From NCBI RefSeq assembly GCF_007860095.1, contig NZ_SJPT01000004.1, forward strand, positions 486,629 to 550,628: 64,000 bases of DNA. The letters run 5' to 3'. A program made the position numbers and the translations under genes. This stretch comes from Novipirellula galeiformis (GTDB taxonomy: Bacteria > Planctomycetota > Planctomycetia > Pirellulales > Pirellulaceae). Positions 17,748-26,518 of this stretch are shown here, piece after piece (position 1 is the first letter of the stretch; each line of letters opens with the position of its first letter). Below the pieces are notes generated by a model that ran no database searches, had not been told where the DNA came from, and saw only the letters and a program-made list of their open reading frames with translations.

Positions 17748-19256
17748 TCAGGGTTTTGAGATCGGTTCTGCAGGACCGACACAATACAGTCGCTGGCCGG
17801 TGCGAATCAGCAATCGATTGCCCGCGACCGCTACGCCATAAACGGTCGGATCGTCGTAGGAAAACATTTGGTGCAGTTGGCGTTCGGGCATCCCCGCGAA
17901 CACCTTCTCTGGCCCCGTTTTCGGTTTGGCTTGGTCGGCAGGGACGAGATTGGCACTGCGTTGTTGCTCCGCCGCCGCTTTGGCCTCCATCATCGCTTCG
18001 CGATCCCACAATCGATTGCGGGCGACTTGGTCGTATTGGTCGCCGGGACGCAGCACGACGGTGAAGCCGTTTTTCAACACAAAGTACACCAACGACTCTC
18101 CGGCCGAGTTGGTGACCCCAACGGCGGATGCCCAACAGGGATTGCCGATCCGTTTGGCGAATCGTTGCTGGCCAGTTTCTTGGTCGATGCAATACAGCAC
18201 GCCGACTTTGTTGACATAGTAAACGTAGCCTGCAAACGCCAAGGGCGTCGAGTAATACGAGTTCGCCCGCTCGGCTCGCCAACGAACGCGATAGCCGGGC
18301 TTGCCATCGTCAGTGGTCAATTCGATGCAGCAATTCGCGCCGGCGGTCGCGTTCTCATCCGTTGCACCGCCATACATCGTTGTCGAACCGACAAAGATCC
18401 GATCTCCCACCACCGAAGCCGACGGGATGTGATTGCCCTGTAAACCGTCGAGTTGCCACAGCGATTCCCCGGTCACTGCGTCGTAGGCGTCGACGGTATC
18501 CGCGGAGCTGGTAATCACCAGATCACGATGGCCCCGGTGGGCGATCACGGGCGATGACCAGGAAGGAAGACGATCGCCGCGATCGGCTTTCCAGGCGACT
18601 TGGCCGTCGGATTTATTGAGCGCGACGAGGTACGACGGGCCATGATGATCGACCAACACGAACACGTGCGAGGCGGTTTGAGCTAGCGAGCTGGCAACGC
18701 CCCGTTCGTTGTCAATCTGGCCACCGCTTTCTTGCTGGATCAGCGGCATCGTCCAGCGAACGTCACCGGCGTGCGTCATCGCGGTCACATCACCACTGGG
18801 GAAAAACGAGTACACGCCCGACTCATCCACCACACACGTCGGTGCCGCACGGCTGTTGCGAAAGTAGTTCTCGACTTTCATGCTGGCGTCGATCGGCTTT
18901 GTCCACCGTCGTTTCCCCGTTGGCAAATCGAACGCGTGAACGTGTTGCTGCTCTTGGAACGGCCCGTCACTCGAGGTGACATAGACCGCGTCATGCCAAC
19001 ACACCGGCGCGGATTGACCGTAGCCGGGCAGGTCCACCGACCACGCGATCCCCTGGTCGACCGACCACCGCGTCGGCACATCGGATTGCGTGATACCGCT
19101 GCCATCACCACGAAAACCGGGCCATTGGCTTTGGCTGTAACCGGGGCTCATGGCCCACAACCCCAGCCCGATACCCAGCCCGATACCGATGAAGCATCCG
19201 AGGCTGCGGCATCCCATGGAAACGATGCTGCCGATTTGCCAAGTTTGCTGATTCAT
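17748..19256 (-). CDS. PQQ-like beta-propeller protein (BamB-like), exported
   Basis: A 502-residue protein. Residues ~20-40 form a glycine-rich hydrophobic signal or anchor (GCFIGIGLGIGLGLW), followed by WPGFRGDGSGIT, the usual start of planctomycetal PQQ-propeller proteins. Repeated blades follow: GKRRWTKPID, DGQVAWKADRG, VTGESLWQLDG and ETGQQRFAKRIG. The repeats bind PQQ in dehydrogenases, but no dehydrogenase residues are evident, so a scaffold or binding role in the periplasm is more likely. The ATG has AGGA about nine bases upstream. It lies downstream of the RIC gene on the same strand with a ~78 bp gap and could be co-transcribed. Confidence 0.8.
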   Translation of the reverse strand: MNQQTWQIGSIVSMGCRSLGCFIGIGLGIGLGLWAMSPGYSQSQWPGFRGDGSGITQSDVPTRWSVDQGIAWSVDLPGYGQSAPVCWHDAVYVTSSDGPFQEQQHVHAFDLPTGKRRWTKPIDASMKVENYFRNSRAAPTCVVDESGVYSFFPSGDVTAMTHAGDVRWTMPLIQQESGGQIDNERGVASSLAQTASHVFVLVDHHGPSYLVALNKSDGQVAWKADRGDRLPSWSSPVIAHRGHRDLVITSSADTVDAYDAVTGESLWQLDGLQGNHIPSASVVGDRIFVGSTTMYGGATDENATAGANCCIELTTDDGKPGYRVRWRAERANSYYSTPLAFAGYVYYVNKVGVLYCIDQETGQQRFAKRIGNPCWASAVGVTNSAGESLVYFVLKNGFTVVLRPGDQYDQVARNRLWDREAMMEAKAAAEQQRSANLVPADQAKPKTGPEKVFAGMPERQLHQMFSYDDPTVYGVAVAGNRLLIRTGQRLYCVGPAEPISKP

Positions 19257-19334
19257 CGAGTTTATCCTGGACTGTGATCGGTTTGAGATGGGTGGACGAT
19301 CCTCGTTGACACAAACGCTGCGCCAACGAGCATT

Positions 19335-20057
19335 TTAAACGCTGCTCTGGGCTCGTTCGAGCTGGAGGGTTTTCGGAAACAACACGTTGTTCTCTTTGTG
19401 GATGTGTTGGTGCATGTCGCGTTCAAGCTGTGCGAGCGAATCGAGCAACGCGCGGTAGGTGTTACAAGCCCACTCGGGCGGCGTGTAACCGTCGGTCGAC
19501 GCGTTCAGGATCGCCAGCGCGTCACCGGCGAGATCGTGTTCATGTTCCATTTGACGGATCGGATTGCCGACGCTTGCGCAGCGAGATTCCTGTGGTTCGG
19601 TCGCCGCTTCGAGCTGGCGCACGAGCGGGAACAGGACTTTTTCCTCTTTCATCATGTGCGGTTCGAGTTCCGCTTTGAGCGCGACGAAGGCGTCACGCAT
19701 TTGGAACAATCGTTTGTCTTTGTCACCGTGAACGCGCGCGACCTTTTCGGTCATGATATCCAATCGCGGCAACTCGTCTTTCAAGTAGGCATGGTGGGTC
19801 GATTCGATATGATCGGCCAGCTCCGTCAAGCTCATCGTATCGGGATCCACGATCGCTTCGCGGGAGCGATTGGCGTCGCACTTTTCCAGTTGCTCGATGA
19901 CCGCGGCTGCATCCAACTTCTTTTTCGCACAAGCGTCCGCCAGCGGGATTTTGCCGCCGCAGCAATAGTCGATCTTCATCGACTCGAAGACACGAGCACG
20001 ACTGGGAACTTCGCGAACGAGTTCGCCGACGGTAGTTTGCGCGTCAAGGGTTTGCAT
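19335..20057 (-). CDS. ric: Iron-sulfur cluster repair di-iron protein (RIC, ScdA/YtfE family)
   Basis: A 240-residue protein that repairs Fe-S clusters damaged by nitric oxide or peroxide. The N-terminal DUF542 domain has the diagnostic CCGG (C32, C33) in KIDYCCGGKIPLA. A hemerythrin-like di-iron domain follows with the histidine/glutamate ligands of HIESTHHAYL, MMKEEKVLFP, MEHEHD and HQHIHKENNVLFP. The start at 20057 is chosen because the DUF542 domain begins there; the longer frame adds 23 non-conserved residues. YwiC, linked to nitrate respiration in Bacillus, is encoded ~300 bp upstream on the same strand, which fits a nitrosative-stress role. Confidence 0.9.
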   Translation of the reverse strand: MQTLDAQTTVGELVREVPSRARVFESMKIDYCCGGKIPLADACAKKKLDAAAVIEQLEKCDANRSREAIVDPDTMSLTELADHIESTHHAYLKDELPRLDIMTEKVARVHGDKDKRLFQMRDAFVALKAELEPHMMKEEKVLFPLVRQLEAATEPQESRCASVGNPIRQMEHEHDLAGDALAILNASTDGYTPPEWACNTYRALLDSLAQLERDMHQHIHKENNVLFPKTLQLERAQSSV

Positions 20058-20359
20058 CGTTTCAATCCTGTGAAGGTAAAGTGGCTCAAGCCACGGAGCG
20101 TGGTTACTTGGCTGGGGGTACTGCACGACGGGGTACTACTCGAGTGGTTAATGCACGAGTGGGATCACGGCAGCGAAAGTTGCTCCGCTAAGCACCTCGG
20201 CAGAAGTCTTTCGGCATAACTCCTCGAAGCGGCGAAGCTGCAACACGTAGACTAGGCTACGTTAATCCCGGCTACGTTTTGCCCAATGAGTGGTGCGGAG
20301 GTGCTTAAACGATTCATGGTGTTGATCTCTTTGTTGGAGTGAGATTTGCGACTTTTGAG
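20058..20359. other. Intergenic region upstream of RIC
   Basis: No gene seen. It has a 10-bp inverted repeat, TAAGCACCTC at 20189-20198 and GAGGTGCTTA at 20298-20307, about 100 bp apart, and a small CGTAGactagGCTACG-like hairpin between them. No Fnr-type TTGAT-N4-ATCAA box was found by eye. Confidence 0.35.
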
Positions 20360-21154
20360 TTAGGGGGTCATTCCGCAGGCGACGATTGCGGCCGTGGCGA
20401 TCGTGACCCCAATCAACGTCCAACCGATCCGCTTGAGGTATTTCGCGGGCGGTGGCGATGCCATCAACAACCCACTGGCGGCAACCATCGGCAGGGCCGC
20501 TAGCGGCAGCCAGATCCCTGACATGGCCGCCCCAGCGATCGCCATCGTCGCCAACCCCAGCCCCCACCAATGCAGCGTCCGCGGTTGCCGCTTCTGGGCC
20601 GCAATCACTCCACGCACCGCCAACGTGGTCGAGATAAAGCCAATCAACCAAACCAGCCAAACCTCCGCCGCATGCGGCACCGACATGCCACCGGCGATCA
20701 AAATGGGCACACAGGGAACCGAGAGCCCGGCGACGCCCATCAGTTGGCCGCCCAATGTTCGATGCAAACTCGCCGCGGCCAAGGTCAAACAAAGGATTGC
20801 GAACCCCAAGCATCCGGCAAGCGCCAGACGCACCGTGGGTGATCCGAACCCCATCGCCATCGTTCCGGCAATGACGCTTAGCGACAACCAACCCAACGCC
20901 CGTGTTCGCGCCTCGGGTGCATCACGGCGGACGCGTTGTCCGCGATGCCCCAACGCAACGAGTAAAGGTTCATGGGCAAAAAAACCGGCGAGCGAAGCGA
21001 CGACGACCGCAGCCCCCACGACACCGACCCCCTGGGTGACCACCGCCGTCAACATCGGAATCATCACGATTGCATAAGCACCGTGCTCCTTGGGCTTCAG
21101 ACTCACCATCGCGGACGGATGGCGAGCATTGACTTCCATTGCGACGGCATTCAT
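20360..21154 (-). CDS. ywiC: YwiC-like membrane protein
   Basis: A ~264-residue polytopic membrane protein. After VSLKPKEHGAYAIVMIPML, the diagnostic N-terminus of the YwiC-like family with its KEHGAYA motif, about eight hydrophobic helices follow with a polar loop after GHRGQRVRRDAPEARTRALG. ATG 21154 is preferred to the upstream 21190 because AAGGGGGTGA lies five bases before it. In Bacillus, ywiC is a neighbour of narK and fnr; its biochemical role is not established. Here it precedes the RIC gene. A palindrome in the divergent promoter region may control it. Confidence 0.75.
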   Translation of the reverse strand: MNAVAMEVNARHPSAMVSLKPKEHGAYAIVMIPMLTAVVTQGVGVVGAAVVVASLAGFFAHEPLLVALGHRGQRVRRDAPEARTRALGWLSLSVIAGTMAMGFGSPTVRLALAGCLGFAILCLTLAAASLHRTLGGQLMGVAGLSVPCVPILIAGGMSVPHAAEVWLVWLIGFISTTLAVRGVIAAQKRQPRTLHWWGLGLATMAIAGAAMSGIWLPLAALPMVAASGLLMASPPPAKYLKRIGWTLIGVTIATAAIVACGMTP

Positions 21155-21263
21155 CGGGTCACCCCCTTTCGCGATGCGATCATCGCTCATTCATTTTCGT
21201 TCGTAGCAAACGGCACTGTTCGCTTACGATTCTAGCCATATCTACACCCTAAGGTACAGGTTT

Positions 21264-21283
21264 CATGGTAAGAAATTACCGTG
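21264..21283. promoter_or_regulatory. Candidate operator palindrome between ywiC and DUF1552 gene
   Basis: CATGGTAA-GAAA-TTACCGTG is a 20-bp dyad with 7 of 8 arm positions complementary, in the 189-bp gap between divergent genes. The five-base inner arms and four-base spacer have the geometry of CRP/FNR-family sites, but the half-site GGTAA is not TTGAT. As RNA it could also form a stem with a GAAA tetraloop. The binding protein is unknown. Confidence 0.35.
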
Positions 21284-21343
21284 GCAGAATGTCGCGTGAT
21301 GATTGCTTTTGTATTGAGATTCGAACTCGGCTAGAATATCTCC

Positions 21344-22639
21344 ATGTCAAAACAGATAAAAAAGAAGCTCGATCGCAGACGTTTCGCCATTCAATCGGTT
21401 GCCGGCTCCCTGGCGCTGCCATGGCTTTCATCGCTGCGGGCTGAGACGACGGGTGGTCGTGCGGCGATTCAAACGTCCCCGGGCGCGGGTGTCGGTGCAG
21501 GCCGGTTCGTTGCGGTAGGCAACTTGCTGGGCTTTCAGCAAAAGCACTTTTTCCCAGAAACCACCGGCAGCGAATTTGAAGAGACGACGCTGCTGAAGCC
21601 GTTGGCGGCCAACCGCGACCAGATGACGATCTATCGTGGCCTGGATCACGGATTGCGGGGCGGGCACTTTGCCGTGCACACCTTTCTGTCGGGCGTCTTG
21701 CACCACGAATCGAAGCATCGTCCCGACGGCAACGTCACGATCGACCAGTTCCTGGCTGATGAGATTGGCGGTCAAACGCGGTTCGCGTCGCTGACGGTCG
21801 GTTCCGAAGGCGGCATCCATGGCGGTTGCCAAATGTCGTGGACCAAGTCGGGCGTCCGCGTCCCGCCGATCACGGGCCCCGCGGAGTTATTCGACCGGCT
21901 GTTTGTCACCGAATCGAAAACGCGGCGGGCTGAGAAGGTCAAAGCCACCGCGTTGGAAGCTTCGATCCTCGATTCCGTGATGGAACAGGCGGGCTCACTT
22001 TCCAAACGAGTCAATCGCGAAGACAAAGCCAAACTGGACGAATATTTCAGCTCGATTCGCGACGTCGAAAAACGGCTGCAAGTCCGCCGGCGTTGGGCCG
22101 ATCAAGCCAAGCCCGAACCGCCGTTCGAAAAACCGGCCAACACCAACACGGTCGACGACCTGCCGATGTTGTACGAGTTGATCGCGTTGGCCCTGCAAAC
22201 CGACTCGACCCGAATCGCCACTTTGGAAATCGGTGGCAGCTTCTTGCCTCAGAACCTGGGGATCGACAAGTCCTATCACAGCCTTTCGCATCACGGCAAT
22301 GATGACAAGGCGATCGCGAATCTGATCACGTTGGAGACGTACCAGTTGGAGCAATTTGGAAAGTTCCTCACGCGGCTGGCGGGCATCCAGGATGGCCAGC
22401 AAAGCTTGCTCGACTCGACCGCGGTGTTGTTTGGTAGCGGCATGGGCAACGGCAGCTCGCACACCAACACGGACTTGCCAATCGTGCTGGCTGGCGGCGG
22501 CTACGGCGGCGGTGGGTTCAAGCAGGTGGCCGCCAAGGGCGTGGGCAAAATCCCGCTATGTAACCTGTTCGTCGATATCGCCCAACGGATGGGAGTCGAG
22601 CAGGACTCGTTCGGCACCAGCACAGGAACCTTCTCATAA
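21344..22639 (+). CDS. DUF1552 domain-containing protein, Tat-exported
   Basis: A 431-residue protein of the planctomycete/verrucomicrobial DUF1552 family. The N-terminus has a twin-arginine-type signal (DRRRFAIQSVAGSLALPWL). Family features are visible in the fold-like order GNLLGF, YRGLDHGLRGGHFAVHTFL, DQFLADEIGGQTRF and the C-terminal DLPIVLAGGGYGGG. These proteins are nearly always paired with DUF1592-type cytochrome proteins and are thought to act in the periplasm, in an unsolved oxidative or sulfatase-linked process. The partner starts 11 bp downstream. The order is reversed from the common one, where the cytochrome gene is first. Confidence 0.88.
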   Translation: MSKQIKKKLDRRRFAIQSVAGSLALPWLSSLRAETTGGRAAIQTSPGAGVGAGRFVAVGNLLGFQQKHFFPETTGSEFEETTLLKPLAANRDQMTIYRGLDHGLRGGHFAVHTFLSGVLHHESKHRPDGNVTIDQFLADEIGGQTRFASLTVGSEGGIHGGCQMSWTKSGVRVPPITGPAELFDRLFVTESKTRRAEKVKATALEASILDSVMEQAGSLSKRVNREDKAKLDEYFSSIRDVEKRLQVRRRWADQAKPEPPFEKPANTNTVDDLPMLYELIALALQTDSTRIATLEIGGSFLPQNLGIDKSYHSLSHHGNDDKAIANLITLETYQLEQFGKFLTRLAGIQDGQQSLLDSTAVLFGSGMGNGSSHTNTDLPIVLAGGGYGGGGFKQVAAKGVGKIPLCNLFVDIAQRMGVEQDSFGTSTGTFS

Positions 22640-22650
22640 ACGCGATCGTC

Positions 22651-25206
22651 ATGCATTTCGGTGAATCGGTTCGCTGGAGAGTCTGTTGCGCCGTCTGGGG
22701 TTGCCTCTGGGGTTTTGCCGCCTGGGGTATCGCCGTCTGGGGTTTTGCCGCCTGCCTGCTCGCGCCCTGCTCGCTCTCCGCCGCCGAAGCCGATGCCCAA
22801 CGCGAAGCGGTGATTACCGACTTCCTCGGCCAATATTGTTTGCAGTGCCATGACGCTGCAACGGCTGATGGCGAGCGTGAATTCGAATCGTTCGGATTGC
22901 CGATTACCTCGACGTCGCAATTGATCACCGCCGATGAAATCATCGACCAAGTGACGCTGCGACACATGCCGCCGGAGGATTCGGAGCAACCGAGCGACGA
23001 GCAGCGATTGGAGTTACTGAGCGCGTTGCGGGACGGCATCACCCAGGCTCGTGCCAAACTCAAAAGCTCCGGTGGCCGCACCGTCATGCGTCGGCTCTCT
23101 AACCGTGAATACGAAAACACGCTGGCCACGCTGTTCGGCCGCCGCGTCGACACACTGGGATTGACCGCGGATTTCCCCAAGGAAAACACCAGCCAGCATA
23201 TGGACACGATCGGGGCGTCGTTGGTGACCTCGGGATTCTTGTTGGACCAATACCTGAGCGCGGCCTCGCGATTGGTAGAGACGCGTCTGGGCAAACCGGA
23301 AACGGAGCCACAATCGTGGCACTTTACCAAGAATTTCAAACAGTACGAAGAATTGGCGGGCGCCCACCGCAGCGTGTTCAAATTCGAGTACCTGTGTTTG
23401 TACGAGCAACCCAACACCGATACGCGGCAAGGCGGCTACGGCCACATCGAGGATTTTTTGCAGGGCGTTCCGGTGTCGGGACTTTACGACATCGAAGTTC
23501 ACGTTCAAGCGATGCACCGCGACACGCATTACGACCCGAAACTTTTCCGCATCGACTTTTCCGAACCGTTCCAGATAGCCATCGTTCCTGGCGACGCCAC
23601 GAAAGGGCACATCCATTACCCGCAAGCGATCGAACCGATCCTGGCGACCGCCGTCGTGCCCGACGCACAGCCCGAATGGTTGAGTTTTCGCGTGTGGTTG
23701 GAAGCGGGCCAAACACCTCGCTTCATCTTCCCCAATGGGCCCTACGAATCACGAGCGTCGGTGATCGCCGTGAACAAGCGATACAAGGACGAGTTCAAGA
23801 ATCCCAAGACCGGTGTCAGCCGTACCACGCTGCTGCGCGAGGGTGCGCTGCCGCATCTGAAGATCGGCGAAGTCAAAATCCACGGTCCGATTCAGGAACC
23901 GGGTGGTAGCGTCGAGGAACAGTCGGTTTTCGGAGCGGAGGGGTTTCAGGAAGATCGCGCGCTCGAGCAACTGTTTGCCTTTGCCCAACGAGCGTACCGC
24001 CGTCCGCTGGACGCATCGGATCGCACTCGGATCGAGGGCCTCTACCAAAAGCGTTTGTCCGAAGATGCCACCCCGCGCCAGGCGGCGTTGGATACGTTGC
24101 AGATGATTCTGTGCTCGCCATCGTTTCTGTATCTCAGTGAAATCACGGCCGAGGACGAGACAACGCTGGGTCCGTTCGACCTTGCCTCGCGACTTTCGTA
24201 TGCGCTGTGGGCGGCGCCACCGGACGCGGAGCTGTTCGTGGCTGCTGAAACGGGCCACTTGACCGAGACGGACGCATTAAAAACTCAGATTGCCCGGATG
24301 CTCGACGATGAACGGTCGGACGAGTTCATCAACGGGTTCCTCGACAGCTGGCTGAACCTGCGAGAGATTGGCAATCTGCCTCCGCCCCGCAAGGCAGCGT
24401 CGGAGTACTACGCCGAGAATTTGCCTGAATCGATGAAGCAGGAAGCACGCACCTTCTTTCGAAATCTGTTGGACAAAAACGGACCGGTTACCGATTTGAT
24501 CGATGCCGACTACACCTTCGTCGACAAAAAACTAGCGAAACTCTACCGCTTGCCCGAGCGCGACACGCTTCGTTTGGCCGATGGTTTCCAGCGTGTCAGT
24601 CTGGCCGAGAACCACCAACGTGGTGGCGTGTTGGGGATGGCTGCGGTCCAAACCGTCAGCGCTAACGGCGTCGACACTTCTCCGGTAACACGCGGCGTAT
24701 GGATTTTGGAAAACATCCTCGGCATCACCCCTCCGCCACCGCCGGATGAGGTACCCGCGATCGACGCGGACGTCAGCGGAGCGACGACGATCCGTGAACG
24801 GTTGACGAAACACAGCGAGGACAAAGCGTGTTATGTGTGCCATCGCAACATCGATCCGCTCGGTTACGCGTTGGAAACGTTTGACCCCATCGGTCGCTGG
24901 CGGGCCAATTATCCCAAGCCCAAAGGCAAGTCCGCTGCGGCGAAGGTCGATCCATCTGGAAAACTGCCTTCGGGTGAAACGTACGAAGACTTTTCCAGTT
25001 TCAAAAAAGTGTTATTGGAAAGCCGCCGTGATGTTTTCGCTCGGAATTTGATCGAGAAGCTGCTCACGTACGCGACGGGGCGACACATGGAACAAACCGA
25101 TCGATTCGAGATCGATGAAATTCGAAGCCGCGTCCAAAGCGATCACGAGGGACTGCGCACGATGGTGACCGAGGTTCTCACCAGCGAGATCTTTCGATCC
25201 CGCTAA
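22651..25206 (+). CDS. DUF1587/1595/1592/1588/1585 cytochrome-like protein
   Basis: An 851-residue exported protein. After a tryptophan-rich signal segment, YCLQCHDA (~residues 66-73) is a haem-binding CxxCH of planctomycete cytochrome type. Domains follow in the usual order: DUF1587 (RRLSNREYENTLATLFGRR), DUF1595 (AYRRPLDASDRTRI), DUF1592 (FDLASRLSYALWAAPPD), DUF1588 (RGGVLGMAAVQTVSANG; DKACYVCHRNIDPLGYALE with a second CxxCH) and DUF1585 (LIEKLLTYATGRHMEQTD). It probably functions with the DUF1552 protein in the cell envelope. The signal region contains a DNA duplication, TGGGGTTTTGCCGCCTG twice, giving WGFAAW...WGFAAC. The stop codon lies inside a repeat-element end. Confidence 0.88.
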   Translation: MHFGESVRWRVCCAVWGCLWGFAAWGIAVWGFAACLLAPCSLSAAEADAQREAVITDFLGQYCLQCHDAATADGEREFESFGLPITSTSQLITADEIIDQVTLRHMPPEDSEQPSDEQRLELLSALRDGITQARAKLKSSGGRTVMRRLSNREYENTLATLFGRRVDTLGLTADFPKENTSQHMDTIGASLVTSGFLLDQYLSAASRLVETRLGKPETEPQSWHFTKNFKQYEELAGAHRSVFKFEYLCLYEQPNTDTRQGGYGHIEDFLQGVPVSGLYDIEVHVQAMHRDTHYDPKLFRIDFSEPFQIAIVPGDATKGHIHYPQAIEPILATAVVPDAQPEWLSFRVWLEAGQTPRFIFPNGPYESRASVIAVNKRYKDEFKNPKTGVSRTTLLREGALPHLKIGEVKIHGPIQEPGGSVEEQSVFGAEGFQEDRALEQLFAFAQRAYRRPLDASDRTRIEGLYQKRLSEDATPRQAALDTLQMILCSPSFLYLSEITAEDETTLGPFDLASRLSYALWAAPPDAELFVAAETGHLTETDALKTQIARMLDDERSDEFINGFLDSWLNLREIGNLPPPRKAASEYYAENLPESMKQEARTFFRNLLDKNGPVTDLIDADYTFVDKKLAKLYRLPERDTLRLADGFQRVSLAENHQRGGVLGMAAVQTVSANGVDTSPVTRGVWILENILGITPPPPPDEVPAIDADVSGATTIRERLTKHSEDKACYVCHRNIDPLGYALETFDPIGRWRANYPKPKGKSAAAKVDPSGKLPSGETYEDFSSFKKVLLESRRDVFARNLIEKLLTYATGRHMEQTDRFEIDEIRSRVQSDHEGLRTMVTEVLTSEIFRSR

Positions 25207-25647
25207 GCAGGGAGGCAGGAATGATTGGGTGAAATCCCATTAGCCGCTTGCGCGTTAGCCGCGAACCGCTAAAACTTTGGTATGGACAGAGCATTTCGTG
25301 AAGGCATTTTTGTTCCGCGATCTTTGTCCGGAAGGCTTTGTCTTCATCCCGAAGGGATTCTTGGAGAATAGCCGAGGATAAGCGTAGCGACATCCCCGGA
25401 ATCCGAATCGTAGTACACCGACACCCTGCGGGGTCGGTTGGGGCATCCGCGCTGGCCTTTCGGTGGTGTTCGCTGCGCTCAAGCCACCGGCTACTGTCGG
25501 TCATCCCGTCGGGATGAAAATTGCGCAAACCCAAAAAACACAACCCCAACTTTTCCACGGTCCAGCGTTAGTCCCGCTTGAACCGCTTGAACCGTGGCTA
25601 ACGCCACAACGGCTAATCTACTGATAGACTCCTGCCTACCTGCTTAG
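25203..25647. repeat. Hairpin repeat element with 18-bp inverted ends, carrying a nested repeat
   Basis: CTAAGCAGGGAGGCAGGA (25203-25220) and TCCTGCCTACCTGCTTAG (25630-25647) are inverted at 17 of 18 positions. Inside lie the subterminal arms TTAGCCG (25240-25246) and CGGCTAA (25610-25616), with GCGTTAGCC and GGCTAACGC next to them. A ~290 bp sequence shared with 38.5 kb is nested between the arms. No transposase is encoded, so it resembles a non-autonomous miniature element. The left end overlaps the stop codon of the preceding gene. Confidence 0.75.
25268..25560 (-). repeat. Long dispersed repeat, copy A (inverted relative to copy B)
   Basis: Read on the minus strand this matches 38516-38780 through most of its length: GTGGAAAAGTTGGGGTTG, then GGTTTGCGCAATTTTCATCC, GATGTCGCTACGCTTATCC and ATGCCTTCACGAAATGCTCT. 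Copy A has extra sequence near its middle (around 25400-25460) that copy B lacks. No reading frame is conserved between the two, so it is probably a non-coding repeat. Confidence 0.75.
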
Positions 25648-25842
25648 AATCCAAGGCAGGGCCGTAAATCGAATTGAAGATTGAAGGGGAAAGGCGGAAG
25701 GGCGGAAGGGTGGAAATGTCGATCGTGGAAGGCTGTTGCATTGGATGACGCTCACGTAATCTAGCGGCTTGTCCACGTTACCGCTTCCCGGTGATTGGCA
25801 ATCAGGATGCTCCCCCCAATTTTACTGATGGAGAACGCTTCA

Positions 25843-26193
25843 ATGGGGCCAGTGTTTTGGAAGACGGCGGGCTTATTGGTGCTGTCCAACGTGTTCATGA
25901 CCTTCGCTTGGTACGCCCACTTGAAGAATCTAGACGGCCGCCCTTGGATGATCGCGGTGCTCGTCAGTTGGGCAATCGCGTTCTTCGAGTATCTGATTCA
26001 GGTGCCGGCCAACCGGATCGGTTACACGCAAATGAACCTTGGGCAGTTGAAGATTTTGCAGGAAGTCATCACGCTATGTGTCTTCGTGCCGTTCGCGGTC
26101 TTCTACATGCAGCAACCGCTGAAGCTCGATTACGTGTGGGCGGCGATGTGCATCATGGGCGCCGTGTACTTTGTTTTTCGGTCAGCAACTTGA
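25843..26193 (+). CDS. DUF486 (DMT-superfamily) small membrane protein
   Basis: A ~116-residue protein with four hydrophobic helices, matching the DUF486 family length and pattern: FWKTAGLLVLSNVFMTFAWYAHL, SWAIAFFEYLIQVPANRIGY, LKILQEVITLCVFVPFAVFY and VWAAMCIMGAVYFVF. ATG 25843 is chosen because GGAGA lies eight bases upstream and the first helix follows directly. Upstream in-frame starts at 25828, 25807 or TTG 25795 would add a non-conserved leader. The family belongs to the drug/metabolite transporter fold; the substrate is unknown. Confidence 0.82.
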   Translation: MGPVFWKTAGLLVLSNVFMTFAWYAHLKNLDGRPWMIAVLVSWAIAFFEYLIQVPANRIGYTQMNLGQLKILQEVITLCVFVPFAVFYMQQPLKLDYVWAAMCIMGAVYFVFRSAT

Positions 26194-26299
26194 ATATCGA
26201 CCGAAAACGAAGCGATCGCCTGCGGCGAATGCCATCGGCTCACGTGTCACGCATTGTTTTCTTCGCATCCACGCACTCGGATTGGGAGTCCCCGCAATC

Positions 26300-26485
26300 A
26301 TGTCCGCCCCTCCCCCTAACATCCCTCCCTCCAACGCCTCTCCCTCCAATACCTCAGAACCGAAACCGACGCCCCAGCCGGGGTGTCCTGTTTGCGGAGG
26401 GGTGATGATCGACATCCGAGGCAAGTTGCAATGCACGCGATGTCACCGGATTTGCGAAACGTGCTGTGAAGGCGGACGCGGATAA
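26300..26485 (+). CDS. Small zinc-ribbon protein
   Basis: A 61-residue protein: a proline/serine-rich N-terminal half, then CPVCGGVMID, CTRCHRICETCCEG, giving two CxxC pairs plus further cysteines typical of a single zinc ribbon. The start is the first ATG before the coherent part; the longer open frame upstream overlaps the DUF486 gene and is not protein-like. The role is unknown; a nucleic-acid- or protein-binding adaptor is possible. It is convergent with the kinase gene. Confidence 0.55.
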   Translation: MSAPPPNIPPSNASPSNTSEPKPTPQPGCPVCGGVMIDIRGKLQCTRCHRICETCCEGGRG

Positions 26486-26518
26486 GGCTTGAAGCCCACC
26501 TCGATGTGTTAAATGGAT

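Noticed and set aside
17575..18282. Minus-strand long ORF overlapping the PQQ propeller gene
   Set aside because: It is out of frame with the clear propeller blades and has low-complexity arginine-rich composition.
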